DNA of 64,000 nucleotides from CALINB01 sp938045325 (GCA_038114465.1 JAYNQW010000005.1:62001-126000); one strand, 5' to 3'; shown: positions 8,414 through 17,065, counted from the stretch's first letter. Made by a program: numbers and translations. The notes: generated by a model from the letters alone, not told the origin.

Positions 8414-9087
8414 TGCCCGCCAAAACGTTCGATAATCTCAACGACATCGAAACCTGGGTTTTCGATCTCGATAACACGCTGTATCCGGCAACGTGTAATT
8501 TATTCGCGCAGATCGATGTGCGCATGCGTGATTTTATTTCCGCTTTTCTCGGCCTTGAGCCTGATGAAGCTTATAAAATTCAGAAACATTATTTTCGCGA
8601 ATACGGAACGACCCTGCGCGGCATGATGACGTGCCACGACATGGACCCGTATGAATTTCTCGATCACGTCCACGATATCGATGTCAGTCCGGTGCCGCCG
8701 AGCCCCGAGTTGGACGCTGCCCTTAAACGCCTGCCCGGCCGCAAAGTAATTTTCACCAACGCAACCGTCGAGCACGCCGAGCGGGTCACCGACCGCCTCG
8801 GTGTCAGCCATCACTTCGACGGTGTTTTCGATATTTGCCGGACCGACTTCATTCCGAAACCCGATCCGTCGATTTATGATCTGCTCGTAGCGGATTTCGG
8901 GATCGATCCGGCGAAATCCGTCATGATCGAGGATATCTCGCGCAACCTCGCCCCGGCGGCATCCTTGGGCATGACGACGGTCTGGATCAAGACCGACACG
9001 AAATGGGGTCATGCCAGCCAAGCGGACGATCACGTTCATCATGTGATCGAGGATTTAAACGACTGGCTCGCGGAAATCCTTCCTTAA
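8413..9087 (+). CDS. HAD-superfamily pyrimidine 5'-nucleotidase-like phosphatase
   Basis: A 224-residue HAD hydrolase close to the Sdt1/PHM8 pyrimidine 5'-nucleotidase group. Motif I is VFDLDNTLYP with the nucleophile and acid/base aspartates, motif II is IFTNAT, the conserved Lys is in FIPKPDPSIYD, and motif III is VMIEDISRN. The helical cap lies between motifs I and II. It would hydrolyse a phosphate monoester such as a pyrimidine nucleotide, in the cytoplasm. The start overlaps the argB stop by one base; this pairing recurs in alphaproteobacteria although the functional link is not evident. Exact substrate uncertain. Confidence 0.85.
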   Translation: MPAKTFDNLNDIETWVFDLDNTLYPATCNLFAQIDVRMRDFISAFLGLEPDEAYKIQKHYFREYGTTLRGMMTCHDMDPYEFLDHVHDIDVSPVPPSPELDAALKRLPGRKVIFTNATVEHAERVTDRLGVSHHFDGVFDICRTDFIPKPDPSIYDLLVADFGIDPAKSVMIEDISRNLAPAASLGMTTVWIKTDTKWGHASQADDHVHHVIEDLNDWLAEILP

Positions 9088-9109
9088 AACAGGCCTCGAC
9101 CGCGGTTCA

Positions 9110-9154
9110 GCCTGAGCATTGACAGAACCGGCCGGCTCGCCCATGTTCTCAGGC
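9110..9154. promoter_or_regulatory. Inverted repeat with a TTGACA box ahead of dapD
   Basis: GCCTGAG at 9110-9116 is exactly complementary to CTCAGGC at 9148-9154. The 31-base interval holds a perfect -35 hexamer, TTGACA (9119-9124), and the palindrome CCGGCCGG. A -10 at 17-base spacing would be CATGTT, which is poor, so the promoter reading is tentative. The repeat could equally be a terminator-like stem for the upstream genes without a T-run, or an operator for dapD. Confidence 0.3.
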
Positions 9155-9192
9155 CTTATAACCACAGTCATTAACAAACATCGTTTGGAAAC

Positions 9193-10014
9193 ATGGATTT
9201 ACAAGCCCTTCAACAAACCATCGATCAAGCCTGGGAAGACCGGGATAACGTCACCCTCGAAACCCAGGGCGCGGTGCGCGACGCGGTCGACGCCGCCCTG
9301 GATGCTTTGGATTCAGGTGCGGCCCGGGTCGCGGAAAAACAAGACGGCACATGGGTCGTCAATCAATGGCTGAAGAAAGCCGTGTTGCTGTCGTTCCGCC
9401 TCAACGATAACAGCAAGATGAACCTCGCCGCGGGTGCTTGGGATAAAGTGCCGGCGAAGTTCGCTGACTGGAACGAAGATCAGTTCCGCGCGGCCGGTTT
9501 TCGCGCCGTCCCCGGCTCGGTCGTCCGCCACGCCGCTTACATCGCGCCGAATGTGATTTTGATGCCGAGCTTCGTCAATCTCGGCGCCTATGTCGACTCG
9601 GGTACCATGATCGATACCTGGGCGACCGTCGGTTCATGTGCGCAAATCGGTAAGAACTGCCACATCTCCGGCGGTGCGGGCATCGGCGGCGTGTTGGAAC
9701 CCCTGCAGGCGGAACCGGTCATCATCGAAGACAATTGTTTCATCGGCGCACGCTCGGAAGTCGCCGAAGGCGTCATCGTCGAAGAAGGGTCCGTGCTTTC
9801 GATGGGCGTTTATATCGGCGCGTCGACCAAAATCGTCGAACGCGATACCGGCAAAATACATTTCGGCAAGGTGCCGGCCTATTCGGTCGTCGTGCCGGGC
9901 TCAATGCCGGGCAAAGATGCCAACAGCCCGTCTTTATATTGTGCGGTGATCGTCAAACGGGTCGACGAGCAAACCCGTTCGAAAACATCGGTCAACGACC
10001 TGCTGCGAGATTAA
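9193..10014 (+). CDS. dapD: 2,3,4,5-tetrahydropyridine-2,6-dicarboxylate N-succinyltransferase
   Basis: A 273-residue DapD. An N-terminal helical domain is followed by the substrate-binding segment (FRAVPGSVVRHAAYIAPNVI) and a left-handed beta-helix of hexapeptide repeats (about residues 112-215), including DTWATVGSCAQIGKNCHISG and SVLSMGVYIGASTKIV. It transfers succinyl from succinyl-CoA to tetrahydrodipicolinate in the lysine/meso-diaminopimelate pathway. dapE follows one base after its stop, so the two succinylase-branch enzymes are made together. Confidence 0.97.
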   Translation: MDLQALQQTIDQAWEDRDNVTLETQGAVRDAVDAALDALDSGAARVAEKQDGTWVVNQWLKKAVLLSFRLNDNSKMNLAAGAWDKVPAKFADWNEDQFRAAGFRAVPGSVVRHAAYIAPNVILMPSFVNLGAYVDSGTMIDTWATVGSCAQIGKNCHISGGAGIGGVLEPLQAEPVIIEDNCFIGARSEVAEGVIVEEGSVLSMGVYIGASTKIVERDTGKIHFGKVPAYSVVVPGSMPGKDANSPSLYCAVIVKRVDEQTRSKTSVNDLLRD

Positions 10015-10015
10015 C

Positions 10016-11173
10016 GTGTCGAACGCCCTCGATCCGATTGAGTTATCCCGTGAGTTGATCCGCTGTCCCAGCGTGACACCGGCGGACGGGGGTGCTTTGG
10101 TCGTGCTCGAAAAACATTTGAGCGCACTCGGCTTCGAATGCCATCCGCTGACGTTTTCCGCCGAGGGCACGCCGGATGTAACGAATTTGTACGCCCGCTT
10201 TGGCAGCGGTGAGCCGAATTTCTGTTTCGCCGGTCACACCGACGTGGTGCCGGTCGGCGATGAAGGCGGCTGGGCGATCCCGCCGTTCGAAGCGCGCATC
10301 GAAGGTGATCGTCTGTATGGGCGCGGGGCTTCCGACATGAAAACCGCGATCGCCGCGTTCGTCGCAGCGGCGCAACGGTTTCTTGCCGAACAAGGTGACT
10401 CGTTTCATGGCTCGATCAGCCTGCTCATCACCGGCGACGAAGAAGGCCCCGCGATCAACGGCACCAAGAAAGTTCTCGAGTGGCTTGCCGAGCGCGGCGA
10501 AAAACTGGATGCCTGCATCGTCGGCGAGCCGACCAATCCCGAAGCGCTCGGTGACATGATCAAAATCGGCCGGCGCGGCAGCCTCGTCGTCGACCTCAAC
10601 GTGCGCGGCGTGCAGGGCCATTCGGCCTACCCGCACCTCGCCGATAACCCGGTCACGAAACTGGTCAAAATGCTGCATGCGCTCGACAACACGCCGCTCG
10701 ATAACGGCAACGAACATTTTCAGGCATCCACCCTGGCGATCACCACCGTCGATGTCGGCAACCCGGCGACGAACGTCACCCCGGCACACGCCCATGCACG
10801 ATTTAACGTGCGCTTCAACGACGAGCACACCAGCGAGAGCATCATTGCGTGGGTCAAAAAAACCTGCGATGCGGTGAGTGCTGATTATGACATCGACGTG
10901 CATATCACCGGTGAATCGTTCCTGACCCCGCCGGGACCGTTGAGCGATATCTTGAGCAAAGCGGTGCAAAAATCGACCGGGCGCACGCCCGAACTGAGCA
11001 CCACGGGGGGCACGTCAGATGCGCGGTTTATTAAGGACTACTGCCCGGTCGCCGAGTTCGGCATGTCCGGACAAACCATGCACAAGACGGATGAAAACGT
11101 TCCGCTTGCGGATATCAAGGCCCTAACCGATATCTATCACACGGTCTTGGAAGAGTATTTTCAAACCTCATAA
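10016..11173 (+). CDS. dapE: Succinyl-diaminopimelate desuccinylase
   Basis: A 385-residue M20 family di-zinc hydrolase with a GTG start one base after dapD. Metal and catalytic motifs are FAGHTDVVPVGD, YGRGASDMKTAIAAF, ITGDEEGPAINGT (catalytic Glu and a zinc Glu) and, near the end, SGQTMHKTDENV with the last zinc His. The dimerisation domain lies in the middle (about residues 180-290). It hydrolyses N-succinyl-L,L-diaminopimelate, yielding the precursor of lysine and peptidoglycan crosslinks. dapD-dapE adjacency confirms use of the succinylase branch. Confidence 0.97.
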   Translation: MSNALDPIELSRELIRCPSVTPADGGALVVLEKHLSALGFECHPLTFSAEGTPDVTNLYARFGSGEPNFCFAGHTDVVPVGDEGGWAIPPFEARIEGDRLYGRGASDMKTAIAAFVAAAQRFLAEQGDSFHGSISLLITGDEEGPAINGTKKVLEWLAERGEKLDACIVGEPTNPEALGDMIKIGRRGSLVVDLNVRGVQGHSAYPHLADNPVTKLVKMLHALDNTPLDNGNEHFQASTLAITTVDVGNPATNVTPAHAHARFNVRFNDEHTSESIIAWVKKTCDAVSADYDIDVHITGESFLTPPGPLSDILSKAVQKSTGRTPELSTTGGTSDARFIKDYCPVAEFGMSGQTMHKTDENVPLADIKALTDIYHTVLEEYFQTS

Positions 11174-11201
11174 CCCGGCAGGGCCTGCGAAAAGGATCAT
11201 C

Positions 11202-11777
11202 ATGATCTCAGCGCGTGAAATTGTCTCCGGTCTGTACGGCGCGTTCCGACTCGCCATACTGGACCGTAACGGCGTGCAGTATTTCGATAATTCCCTACAG
11301 GGGTTTTGGCACTCGTTCTTCGCCGCCGTATTGATCCTGCCGCTCTATATCATTTTAATCGCACTACGTTATGGCGAGCCGGGTTTGACGCAGGACACCT
11401 TCCGCTACGTCAGCATCGAAATTATCGCCTATGTCATGCAGATCGTGGCGTTCCCGTTACTGATGATCAAGCTGGCCAATGTGTTCGATGCCGATAAGAA
11501 CTATTATGTGTTCATCATCGCCTATAACTGGGCAAGCGTATTGCAAAGCTGCTTTTATCTGCCCATCGCCATGCTGATCATCGCACAGGTCATTCCCGAG
11601 CCCTACGCCGGCACCATCAGCTTTTTCGCCATCTCGGCGATTTTGGTTTACGTCTGGTTCATCACCCGCGTGGCACTGGACGTTTCAGCCGGCATCGCCA
11701 TCGCCGTCGTCGGCGCGGATTTCTTCCTGAGTATCATGATCCGCACGTTCTCCGAAGGCATGCTGCGTGGCGGCTGA
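11202..11777 (+). CDS. Unrecognised five-helix integral membrane protein
   Basis: A 191-residue hydrophobic protein that I cannot assign to a named family. A short polar N-terminus with a phenylalanine-rich stretch (FDNSLQGFWHSFF) leads into about five membrane segments: AAVLILPLYIILIAL, IEIIAYVMQIVAFPLLMIKL, a segment around NWASVLQSCFYLPIAMLIIA, ISFFAISAILVYVWFITRVA, and a C-terminal one around IAIAVVGADFFLSIMI. It starts 28 bases after dapE, with AAGGA before its ATG, and converges on truA with a gap of 5 bases. The layout resembles small Yip1-type proteins, but that is a guess from topology only. Confidence 0.75.
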   Translation: MISAREIVSGLYGAFRLAILDRNGVQYFDNSLQGFWHSFFAAVLILPLYIILIALRYGEPGLTQDTFRYVSIEIIAYVMQIVAFPLLMIKLANVFDADKNYYVFIIAYNWASVLQSCFYLPIAMLIIAQVIPEPYAGTISFFAISAILVYVWFITRVALDVSAGIAIAVVGADFFLSIMIRTFSEGMLRGG

Positions 11778-11782
11778 GTCGG

Positions 11783-12520
11783 TCAGTAAATCACTTCTTG
11801 AAAGTACAGTCCGTCGGGCGGCGCGTTCATACCGGCAGCACCACGGTCGCGCGCGGCCAGCGCGTCTTCGATATCTTTTTTATTCCACTTACCTTCGCCG
11901 ACAAGCTTCAGCGTGCCCGTCATGTTGCGCACCTGATGATAAAGAAACGATCGCGCCCGCGCCGTAATGACGATCGTATCCCCATCACGCACGACACCGA
12001 GCGCGTTCAGTGTTTTCATCGGTGATTTTGCCTGACACGCGACCGCACGGAACGACGTAAAATCGTGATGCCCGACCAACGCTTGCGCGGCGTCGTTCAT
12101 GGCATCCGCATTCAGCGCGACGGGCACCAACCAGGCACGATGTTGTGCAAGTGCTAACGGTGCGCGGCGGTTAACGATCCGGTACTGGTACACGCGTTCC
12201 TGCGCCGAAAAGCGTGCATGAAACTCATCATCCACCGCTTCGCAGACGACCACCGCGACCGGATGAGGTTTCATGTGATAGTTCAATGCATCGCGCACCG
12301 TATCGGCGTCGGTGTCCTTTTCGAGATCGATATGCGCGACCTGTCCCAAGGCGTGCACGCCCGCGTCCGTGCGCCCGGCGGCAAACGCGTTCACGGTCTC
12401 CGCACAAAACGCGGTCACCGCCTCTTCCAAGACCTGTTGCACGCCGAGGCCGTTTTCCTGGCGCTGCCAGCCGACAAAGGGCGTGCCGTCATATTCGAGG
12501 GTGAGCTTGTAACGCTGCAT
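11783..12520 (-). CDS. truA: tRNA pseudouridine(38-40) synthase TruA
   Basis: A 245-residue TruA. The catalytic Asp is in FAAGRTDAGVHALGQVAHID (about residues 46-65); the N-terminal YDGTPFVGWQRQ and the C-terminal FLYHQVRNMTGTL are also conserved. It converts uridines 38-40 of the anticodon arm to pseudouridine. The gene follows fmt by 15 bases on the same strand; def-fmt-truA reads as one translation-maturation operon. Confidence 0.96.
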   Translation of the reverse strand: MQRYKLTLEYDGTPFVGWQRQENGLGVQQVLEEAVTAFCAETVNAFAAGRTDAGVHALGQVAHIDLEKDTDADTVRDALNYHMKPHPVAVVVCEAVDDEFHARFSAQERVYQYRIVNRRAPLALAQHRAWLVPVALNADAMNDAAQALVGHHDFTSFRAVACQAKSPMKTLNALGVVRDGDTIVITARARSFLYHQVRNMTGTLKLVGEGKWNKKDIEDALAARDRGAAGMNAPPDGLYFQEVIY

Positions 12521-12535
12521 AGTTAATCAATCACC

Positions 12536-13465
12536 CTATTCAATCACCGTACCGGCGGCTAAAGCATTGCCGCGCAAGAATTCATCCGCACTCATCGCGC
12601 CCTTGCCTTCGCGCTGCAAACGATCGAGCCTTAACGCCCCCTCGCCGCATGCCACAGTTAGTTTATCATCGATCACCGTACCCGGTTTTTGCCCCGTCCC
12701 ATCGGCAACGTGTGCGGCGAGGACTTTCACGCGCGCGTTTTTATCCGCCCCCGGCAGCTCAAACCACGTGCCGGGCCACGGATGAAAGGCCCGCACGGCG
12801 CGTTCGAGTTCGAGCGCCGGTTTTCGCCAATCGAGACGGCCCTCACCGCGCTCGAGTTTTTTCGCGTACGTCACCCCGTCCTCCGGCTGCGGCACCGGCG
12901 TGGCGTTTCCGGCCTCCAATTCCCGCAATGCGCCAGTGATCATCGTAGCACCCATCTCGGCCAATTGATCGTGCAGCATTTCCGCCGTCGTTTCCGGTGT
13001 GATGGCCACGCGTTCGGCCATCAACATCGCGCCGGTATCGAGGCCTTCATCCATCTGCATGATGGTCACGCCGGTTTCTGAATCGCTCGCGAGGATGGCC
13101 CGGTGAATCGGCGCCGCCCCACGCCAGCGCGGCAGCAAGGATGCGTGTACATTCACGCAGCCCAAGCGTGGTGCTTCGAGAATTTCTTTCGGTAAAATCA
13201 AACCATAGGCGGCGACCACGGCGATGTCGGCCTTCAATTCGGCAAATTCTTTTTGTTCGGCTGAATCTTTCAACGATTTCGGCGTGCGCACGGTGAGATT
13301 TTTTTCGAGTGCAACCGCATGCACAGGGCACGGCGTTTCCTTATGACCCCGCCCCGCCGGGCGCGGCGGTTGGGCGTACACACAAACGATGTCATGACCG
13401 GCATCGATCAAACCGCTTAGGATCGGCACCGAAAAATCCGGGCTGCCCATGAAAATGACGCGCAT
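12536..13465 (-). CDS. fmt: Methionyl-tRNA formyltransferase
   Basis: A 309-residue Fmt. The N-terminal formyltransferase domain begins RVIFMGSPDFSVPIL and contains the catalytic segment NVHASLLPRWRGAAPIHRAI with the Asn-His pair, followed by MQMDEGLDTGAML with the catalytic Asp. A C-terminal OB-like tRNA-binding domain starts near residue 205. It formylates initiator Met-tRNA using 10-formyltetrahydrofolate. It lies 17 bases downstream of def, whose product removes the formyl group. Confidence 0.97.
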   Translation of the reverse strand: MRVIFMGSPDFSVPILSGLIDAGHDIVCVYAQPPRPAGRGHKETPCPVHAVALEKNLTVRTPKSLKDSAEQKEFAELKADIAVVAAYGLILPKEILEAPRLGCVNVHASLLPRWRGAAPIHRAILASDSETGVTIMQMDEGLDTGAMLMAERVAITPETTAEMLHDQLAEMGATMITGALRELEAGNATPVPQPEDGVTYAKKLERGEGRLDWRKPALELERAVRAFHPWPGTWFELPGADKNARVKVLAAHVADGTGQKPGTVIDDKLTVACGEGALRLDRLQREGKGAMSADEFLRGNALAAGTVIE

Positions 13466-13482
13466 GTTCCCCCCGGCGCCGG

Positions 13483-14007
13483 TCAGGCGGCTTTCTGGCT
13501 ATGCTGTTTTTTGAATTTCGTCAGCTTGCGCAGGATCATCTTACGTTTGATCATGGAGATGTGATCGACGAACAAGGTCCCGTCGAGGTGATCGATCTCG
13601 TGCTGAAGACACGTGGATAAAATTCCCTCCGCTTCGATTTCGCGGATTTCGTTTTCATAATCGAGGTATTTGACCTTCACTTTTTCAGGTCTCGTCACCT
13701 CGGCGTAATGATCGGGCAAGGAGAGGCACCCTTCCTCCATGATCACGGTTTCATCGGATGCCCAAACCACTTCCGGGTTGGCGAACGTCATCGGATTGGG
13801 CGGATCGTCGCCGCGCGCGACGTCGCACACGATGACCCGCTTGTGCACGCCGATTTGCGGTGCCGCCAAGCCGATACCGCGGGCGGCATGCATGGATTCC
13901 AGCATATCGTCCATGAGGGCGCGGATTTCATCGTCGACCGTCTCGACGGGCGCGCACGCCTCCTTCAGGCGGGGATCGGGGGCGATGATAACGTCGTGGG
14001 TGCTCAT
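13483..14007 (-). CDS. def: Peptide deformylase
   Basis: A 174-residue class I peptide deformylase. All three motifs are present: GIGLAAPQIG (motif 1), EEGCLSLPD (motif 2, with the metal Cys) and LQHEIDHLDGTLF (motif 3, the HExxH metal and catalytic site). It removes the formyl group from new proteins. It is the first gene of the def-fmt-truA unit and is divergent from rmuC, with about 190 bases between them. The C-terminus is Lys/His-rich, as is common in the family. Confidence 0.97.
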   Translation of the reverse strand: MSTHDVIIAPDPRLKEACAPVETVDDEIRALMDDMLESMHAARGIGLAAPQIGVHKRVIVCDVARGDDPPNPMTFANPEVVWASDETVIMEEGCLSLPDHYAEVTRPEKVKVKYLDYENEIREIEAEGILSTCLQHEIDHLDGTLFVDHISMIKRKMILRKLTKFKKQHSQKAA

Positions 14008-14199
14008 AAGTTTCGAATCGATTCGGTGTTTACGGGTCTCGAAACCAAGCAGATAAGGACTTTGGCCCGCTTCGTCAACCGCCCGGGCTGTTCAGTTCCT
14101 TGAAACCCTTGGCTTTTTTTATGCCCGGCCCGGTTTTCATCCCGGCAATTGCGCCCCACCCCGCGCCTGGGCCATGGTGAGTGGGAAAAGGAAAAACCA

Positions 14200-15294
14200 A
14201 TGGATTTAACCGTCATTTCGATTGTCTTAGCCGGTGCGGGACTGGCCGTGGTGATCGCGCTCTATCTGCGCAGCGAACGGGCGCGCGCGGAAAGTGCCGC
14301 CCACTTGGCGCAATTCAACCAACTCGCCGATAAGCTGGCGGATGCGCAATCGGGTCTCGAAGGCCGGGTGCAGCAAAGCCAAACCCAGGTCAACGAACGC
14401 CTCGACGGCCTGATGAAGCGTTTGGGCGACGGGCTGTCGCAACAAACCGAGAAGACCGGCGAAACGCTGAAAGTTCTGCACGAGCGCCTCGCCGTCATCG
14501 ATGCGGCGCAAAAGAACATCACGGATTTGTCGCAGCAGGTCGTGGGCTTGCAGGATATTTTGTCGAACAAGCAAACCCGCGGCAGTTTCGGCGAGGTGCA
14601 GCTCAACGATTTGGTCAGCGCCGCCCTGCCGCCGAATGCGTACCAAACCCAGCACACCCTCTCGAACGGCAAACGGGTTGATTGCCTTCTTCACCTGCCA
14701 AACCCGCCCGGCCCCATTAGCATCGACGCGAAGTTTCCCTTGGACAGCTACAATACGCTCGTGACGGCGGAAGACAAAACGGCGAAAGTAAATGCATCAA
14801 GACAATTCAGCACCGATGTCCTCAAACACGTGAAAGATATTGAAGCGAAATACATCGTGCCCGGCGAGACCGCCGAGTCCGCGTTGATGTTTTTACCCAG
14901 CGAAGCGGTGTATGCCGAACTGCACGCGAATTTCCGCAACGTGGTCGAGGAATCGTTCCGGCGCCGCGTGTGGATCGTCTCGCCGACCACCCTGATGGCG
15001 ACGCTCAACACCGTCCGCGCGGTCTTGAAAGATGCCCGCATGCGCGAACAGGCCGGTGTCATTCAGACCGAAGTGCAAAAACTGTTGGAAGACGTCGGCC
15101 GGCTTGATCAGCGGGTCGAAAAACTACAAGGGCATTTCGACCTCACAGCGAAAGATATTCGCGACATCCGCATCTCGACGGATAAAGTCATCAAGCGTGG
15201 CGAAAAAATAGAAACCGTGCAACTCGGTGACGACACCCCGGCGGAAGACCTGCCGAGCGCGGATAACGTCGAGCGCTTCCCGGGTTCGCGGTAA
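14200..15294 (+). CDS. rmuC: DNA recombination protein RmuC homologue
   Basis: A 364-residue protein. A single N-terminal membrane anchor (VISIVLAGAGLAVVIALYL) is followed by a coiled coil (about residues 24-130), then the RmuC domain with SFGEVQLNDLVSAALPPNAY, IDAKFPLDSYNTL and a segment around VIVSPTTLMATL-type hydrophobics. RmuC limits DNA rearrangement at inverted repeats and has a nuclease-like fold. I chose ATG 14200, with AAAGGA at 14187-14192 upstream and the hydrophobic anchor starting directly after it. An in-frame TTG at 14149 would add 17 polar residues before the anchor. Confidence 0.9.
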   Translation: MDLTVISIVLAGAGLAVVIALYLRSERARAESAAHLAQFNQLADKLADAQSGLEGRVQQSQTQVNERLDGLMKRLGDGLSQQTEKTGETLKVLHERLAVIDAAQKNITDLSQQVVGLQDILSNKQTRGSFGEVQLNDLVSAALPPNAYQTQHTLSNGKRVDCLLHLPNPPGPISIDAKFPLDSYNTLVTAEDKTAKVNASRQFSTDVLKHVKDIEAKYIVPGETAESALMFLPSEAVYAELHANFRNVVEESFRRRVWIVSPTTLMATLNTVRAVLKDARMREQAGVIQTEVQKLLEDVGRLDQRVEKLQGHFDLTAKDIRDIRISTDKVIKRGEKIETVQLGDDTPAEDLPSADNVERFPGSR

Positions 15295-15305
15295 TTTTTT
15301 AAAAT

Positions 15306-15785
15306 TTACGGGTGGGAGCTGAAGACCGACGGCGCGCCGTCGCGTTTGAGCAGCAACACGTCGTAGCGGTCGATTTGCCCGTTTTCCATACCCGGCGAAC
15401 CCGACGGCATACCCGGCACCGCGAGGCCGTGCGCCTTCGGGCGGTCTTTCAGTAGCCGCTTGACATCCTTCGCCGGCACGTGGCCTTCGATCACGTACTC
15501 GCCGATTTTCGCCGTGTGACACGATTGCAAATGTTCGGAAATGCCTTCACGCCGTTTGACGCGGCCAAGATCCTCGACATCTTTCACGGTCACATGAAAC
15601 CCGTTGTTGCGCATGTGGGTCACCCAATGGGCGCAGCACCCGCAATAGGGGCTTTTCCAAACCGTCATGTTCGGCGGACTTTCGGCGCGGGCAATATGGG
15701 ACGTGACCGGTGCCGCAAAAAACAAAAACAGACCGGCAATCAGCAGCGCCGTCCGACATTTCCAGAATCGTATTGAGGTCGGCAT
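15306..15785 (-). CDS. Exported DUF411 family protein (CXCC, metal-binding type)
   Basis: A 159-residue protein with a signal peptide (ALLIAGLFLFFAAPVTSHIARA) and a mature DUF411 domain starting near MTVWKSPYCGCCAHWVTHM, where the conserved CGCC cluster lies. Later conserved parts are SCHTAKIGEYVIEGHVPAKD and GLAVPGMPSGSPGM. Such proteins are often found with copper-resistance genes and have been proposed to bind metals; none of those genes is adjacent here. ATG at 15785 is preferred over one five codons upstream, because GAGGAG, a good ribosome site, overlaps the upstream codons. It converges on rmuC, and ppk2 lies 74 bases upstream on the same strand. Confidence 0.85.
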   Translation of the reverse strand: MPTSIRFWKCRTALLIAGLFLFFAAPVTSHIARAESPPNMTVWKSPYCGCCAHWVTHMRNNGFHVTVKDVEDLGRVKRREGISEHLQSCHTAKIGEYVIEGHVPAKDVKRLLKDRPKAHGLAVPGMPSGSPGMENGQIDRYDVLLLKRDGAPSVFSSHP

Positions 15786-15859
15786 TTTATTTCTCCTCAT
15801 ATTCGGTATCCGAGTATGAAGATTACAGCTATGGGAAAGTCAACCGTAGGGAAGCGTTG

Positions 15860-16939
15860 CTATTTGCCCGATCCGTCCTTGCGGCGCCGTTCGGGATGCA
15901 CGCTGATGTCGAGCAGGTGCTCCGTGCGTCCGATAACGTAATCGGACGAACCGACAATGAGCGGATCGGGGCCGCGCACGATGTGATGGTCTTTACCGGG
16001 ATACGGCAATACCGACAGAAAATGCTGCAGGCAATTCAGGCGCGCGCGCTTTTTGTCATCGGACTTCACGATGGTCCACGGCGAGTCGGCGGTATCCGTA
16101 TAAAAGAACATTGATTCCTTGGCCTCGGTGTATTCGTCCCATTTACCGAGCGACGCCAAGTCGATCGGCGACAGCTTCCATTGTTTCAGGGGCTGAATTT
16201 CACGGGCCTTAAAACGGCGGCGCTGTTCTTCCTGGGTCACCGAGAAGTAATACTTAAACATGCGAATGCCGCTACGCACCAGCATGCGCTCCAACTCGGG
16301 ACATTGGCGCATGAATTCCAAATACTCGTTTGCCGAACAAAAACCCATGACCCGCTCGACACCGGCACGGTTGTACCAGGAACGGTCGAACAGAACGATC
16401 TCGCCGGCCGACGGCAGGTTTTCGACGTATCGCTGGAAGTACCATTGCGTTTTTTCTTTTTCGGTCGGCTTGGTCAGGGCGACGACACGCGCGCCACGCG
16501 GATTGAGATGCTCCATGAACCGCTTGATGGTGCCACCCTTACCGGCGGCATCGCGGCCTTCAAACAGAATAACGATCCGTTCGCCCGTGCTTTCCACCCA
16601 CTTCTGCGCCTTCAGCAATTCTACTTGAAGCTCTTTCTTATGCGTCTCGTAGACATTGCGTTTCATTTTTGTCTTGTATGGATAGGCCCCGGTCTCGAAT
16701 GCGTGACGAACCATCTCCGGATCGTGGCGCATTTCCGCCAAGGCATGAAGTACGCTGCCTTGGCTGGGTTCGCCAGCCGGCTTGTCCGTTAAAGTTTTAG
16801 AAGAGCCATTGCCGCCGTTTTTCTTTTTCTTTTTCTTGTTCTTATTTTTACCGTTGGCCGGTTTCGATGGCACGGTCGCTTCTGCCTCCGTATCCGGTGC
16901 GGCTTGAACTTGCGGCTGATTTTGGTCGGACTGCTTCAT
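15860..16939 (-). CDS. ppk2: Polyphosphate kinase 2
   Basis: A 359-residue PPK2. A charged low-complexity N-terminus with a Lys/Asn run (about residues 30-45) precedes the kinase domain. Walker A is FEGRDAAGKGGTIKRFMEHL, the lid region has VVALTKPTEKEKTQWYFQRY, Walker B is IVLFDRSWYNRAGVERVMGF, and FKAREIQPLKQWKLSPID follows. It transfers phosphate between inorganic polyphosphate and nucleoside di- or monophosphates. I chose ATG 16939, with GGGGAT upstream; longer in-frame options add Cys/Trp-rich sequence not typical of the family. Upstream are a TATAAT and a perfect FNR/FixK-type box, so oxygen-responsive expression is likely. Confidence 0.93.
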   Translation of the reverse strand: MKQSDQNQPQVQAAPDTEAEATVPSKPANGKNKNKKKKKKNGGNGSSKTLTDKPAGEPSQGSVLHALAEMRHDPEMVRHAFETGAYPYKTKMKRNVYETHKKELQVELLKAQKWVESTGERIVILFEGRDAAGKGGTIKRFMEHLNPRGARVVALTKPTEKEKTQWYFQRYVENLPSAGEIVLFDRSWYNRAGVERVMGFCSANEYLEFMRQCPELERMLVRSGIRMFKYYFSVTQEEQRRRFKAREIQPLKQWKLSPIDLASLGKWDEYTEAKESMFFYTDTADSPWTIVKSDDKKRARLNCLQHFLSVLPYPGKDHHIVRGPDPLIVGSSDYVIGRTEHLLDISVHPERRRKDGSGK

Positions 16940-16973
16940 CACGTATCCCCATGTTCCTGAGTTATAAGGAAAC

Positions 16974-16979
16974 ATTATA
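16974..16979 (-). promoter_or_regulatory. ppk2: -10 element of the ppk2 promoter
   Basis: On the minus strand the bases read TATAAT, an exact -10 hexamer. No recognisable -35 hexamer occurs 16-18 bases upstream, where the sequence is TACGGC. A start of transcription about 6-7 bases downstream (near 16968) would leave a leader of about 29 bases and put the FNR-type box at -41.5. Confidence 0.5.
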
Positions 16980-17002
16980 GTTTTGTTACATTGACCGCCG
17001 TA

Positions 17003-17016
17003 TTGATGAAGATCAA
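17003..17016. promoter_or_regulatory. FNR/FixK-type binding site ahead of ppk2
   Basis: TTGATGAAGATCAA is an exact match to the FNR/FixK/Dnr consensus TTGAT-N4-ATCAA. Its centre (17009.5) lies about 41.5 bases upstream of the start predicted from the ppk2 -10 element. That is the position of an activator at a class II promoter, where it substitutes for a -35 element. The site lies between ppk2 and the end of the decarboxylase beta gene, and ppk2 is the only gene starting nearby. Confidence 0.65.
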
Positions 17017-17065
17017 TTGCAAGCCAAGAGCTTAGCAAAAACGGTTGATTCTGCGCAAATTTCAG

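Noticed and set aside
10043..10969. Long minus-strand open frame (308 codons) opposite dapE
   Set aside because: A His/Arg/Asp-rich shadow frame with no motif; dapE on the plus strand is full length with all active-site residues.
15295..15305. Bidirectional terminator between rmuC and the DUF411 gene
   Set aside because: The run TTTTTTAAAATTT is AT-only with no GC-rich stem, so it is not a convincing intrinsic terminator.
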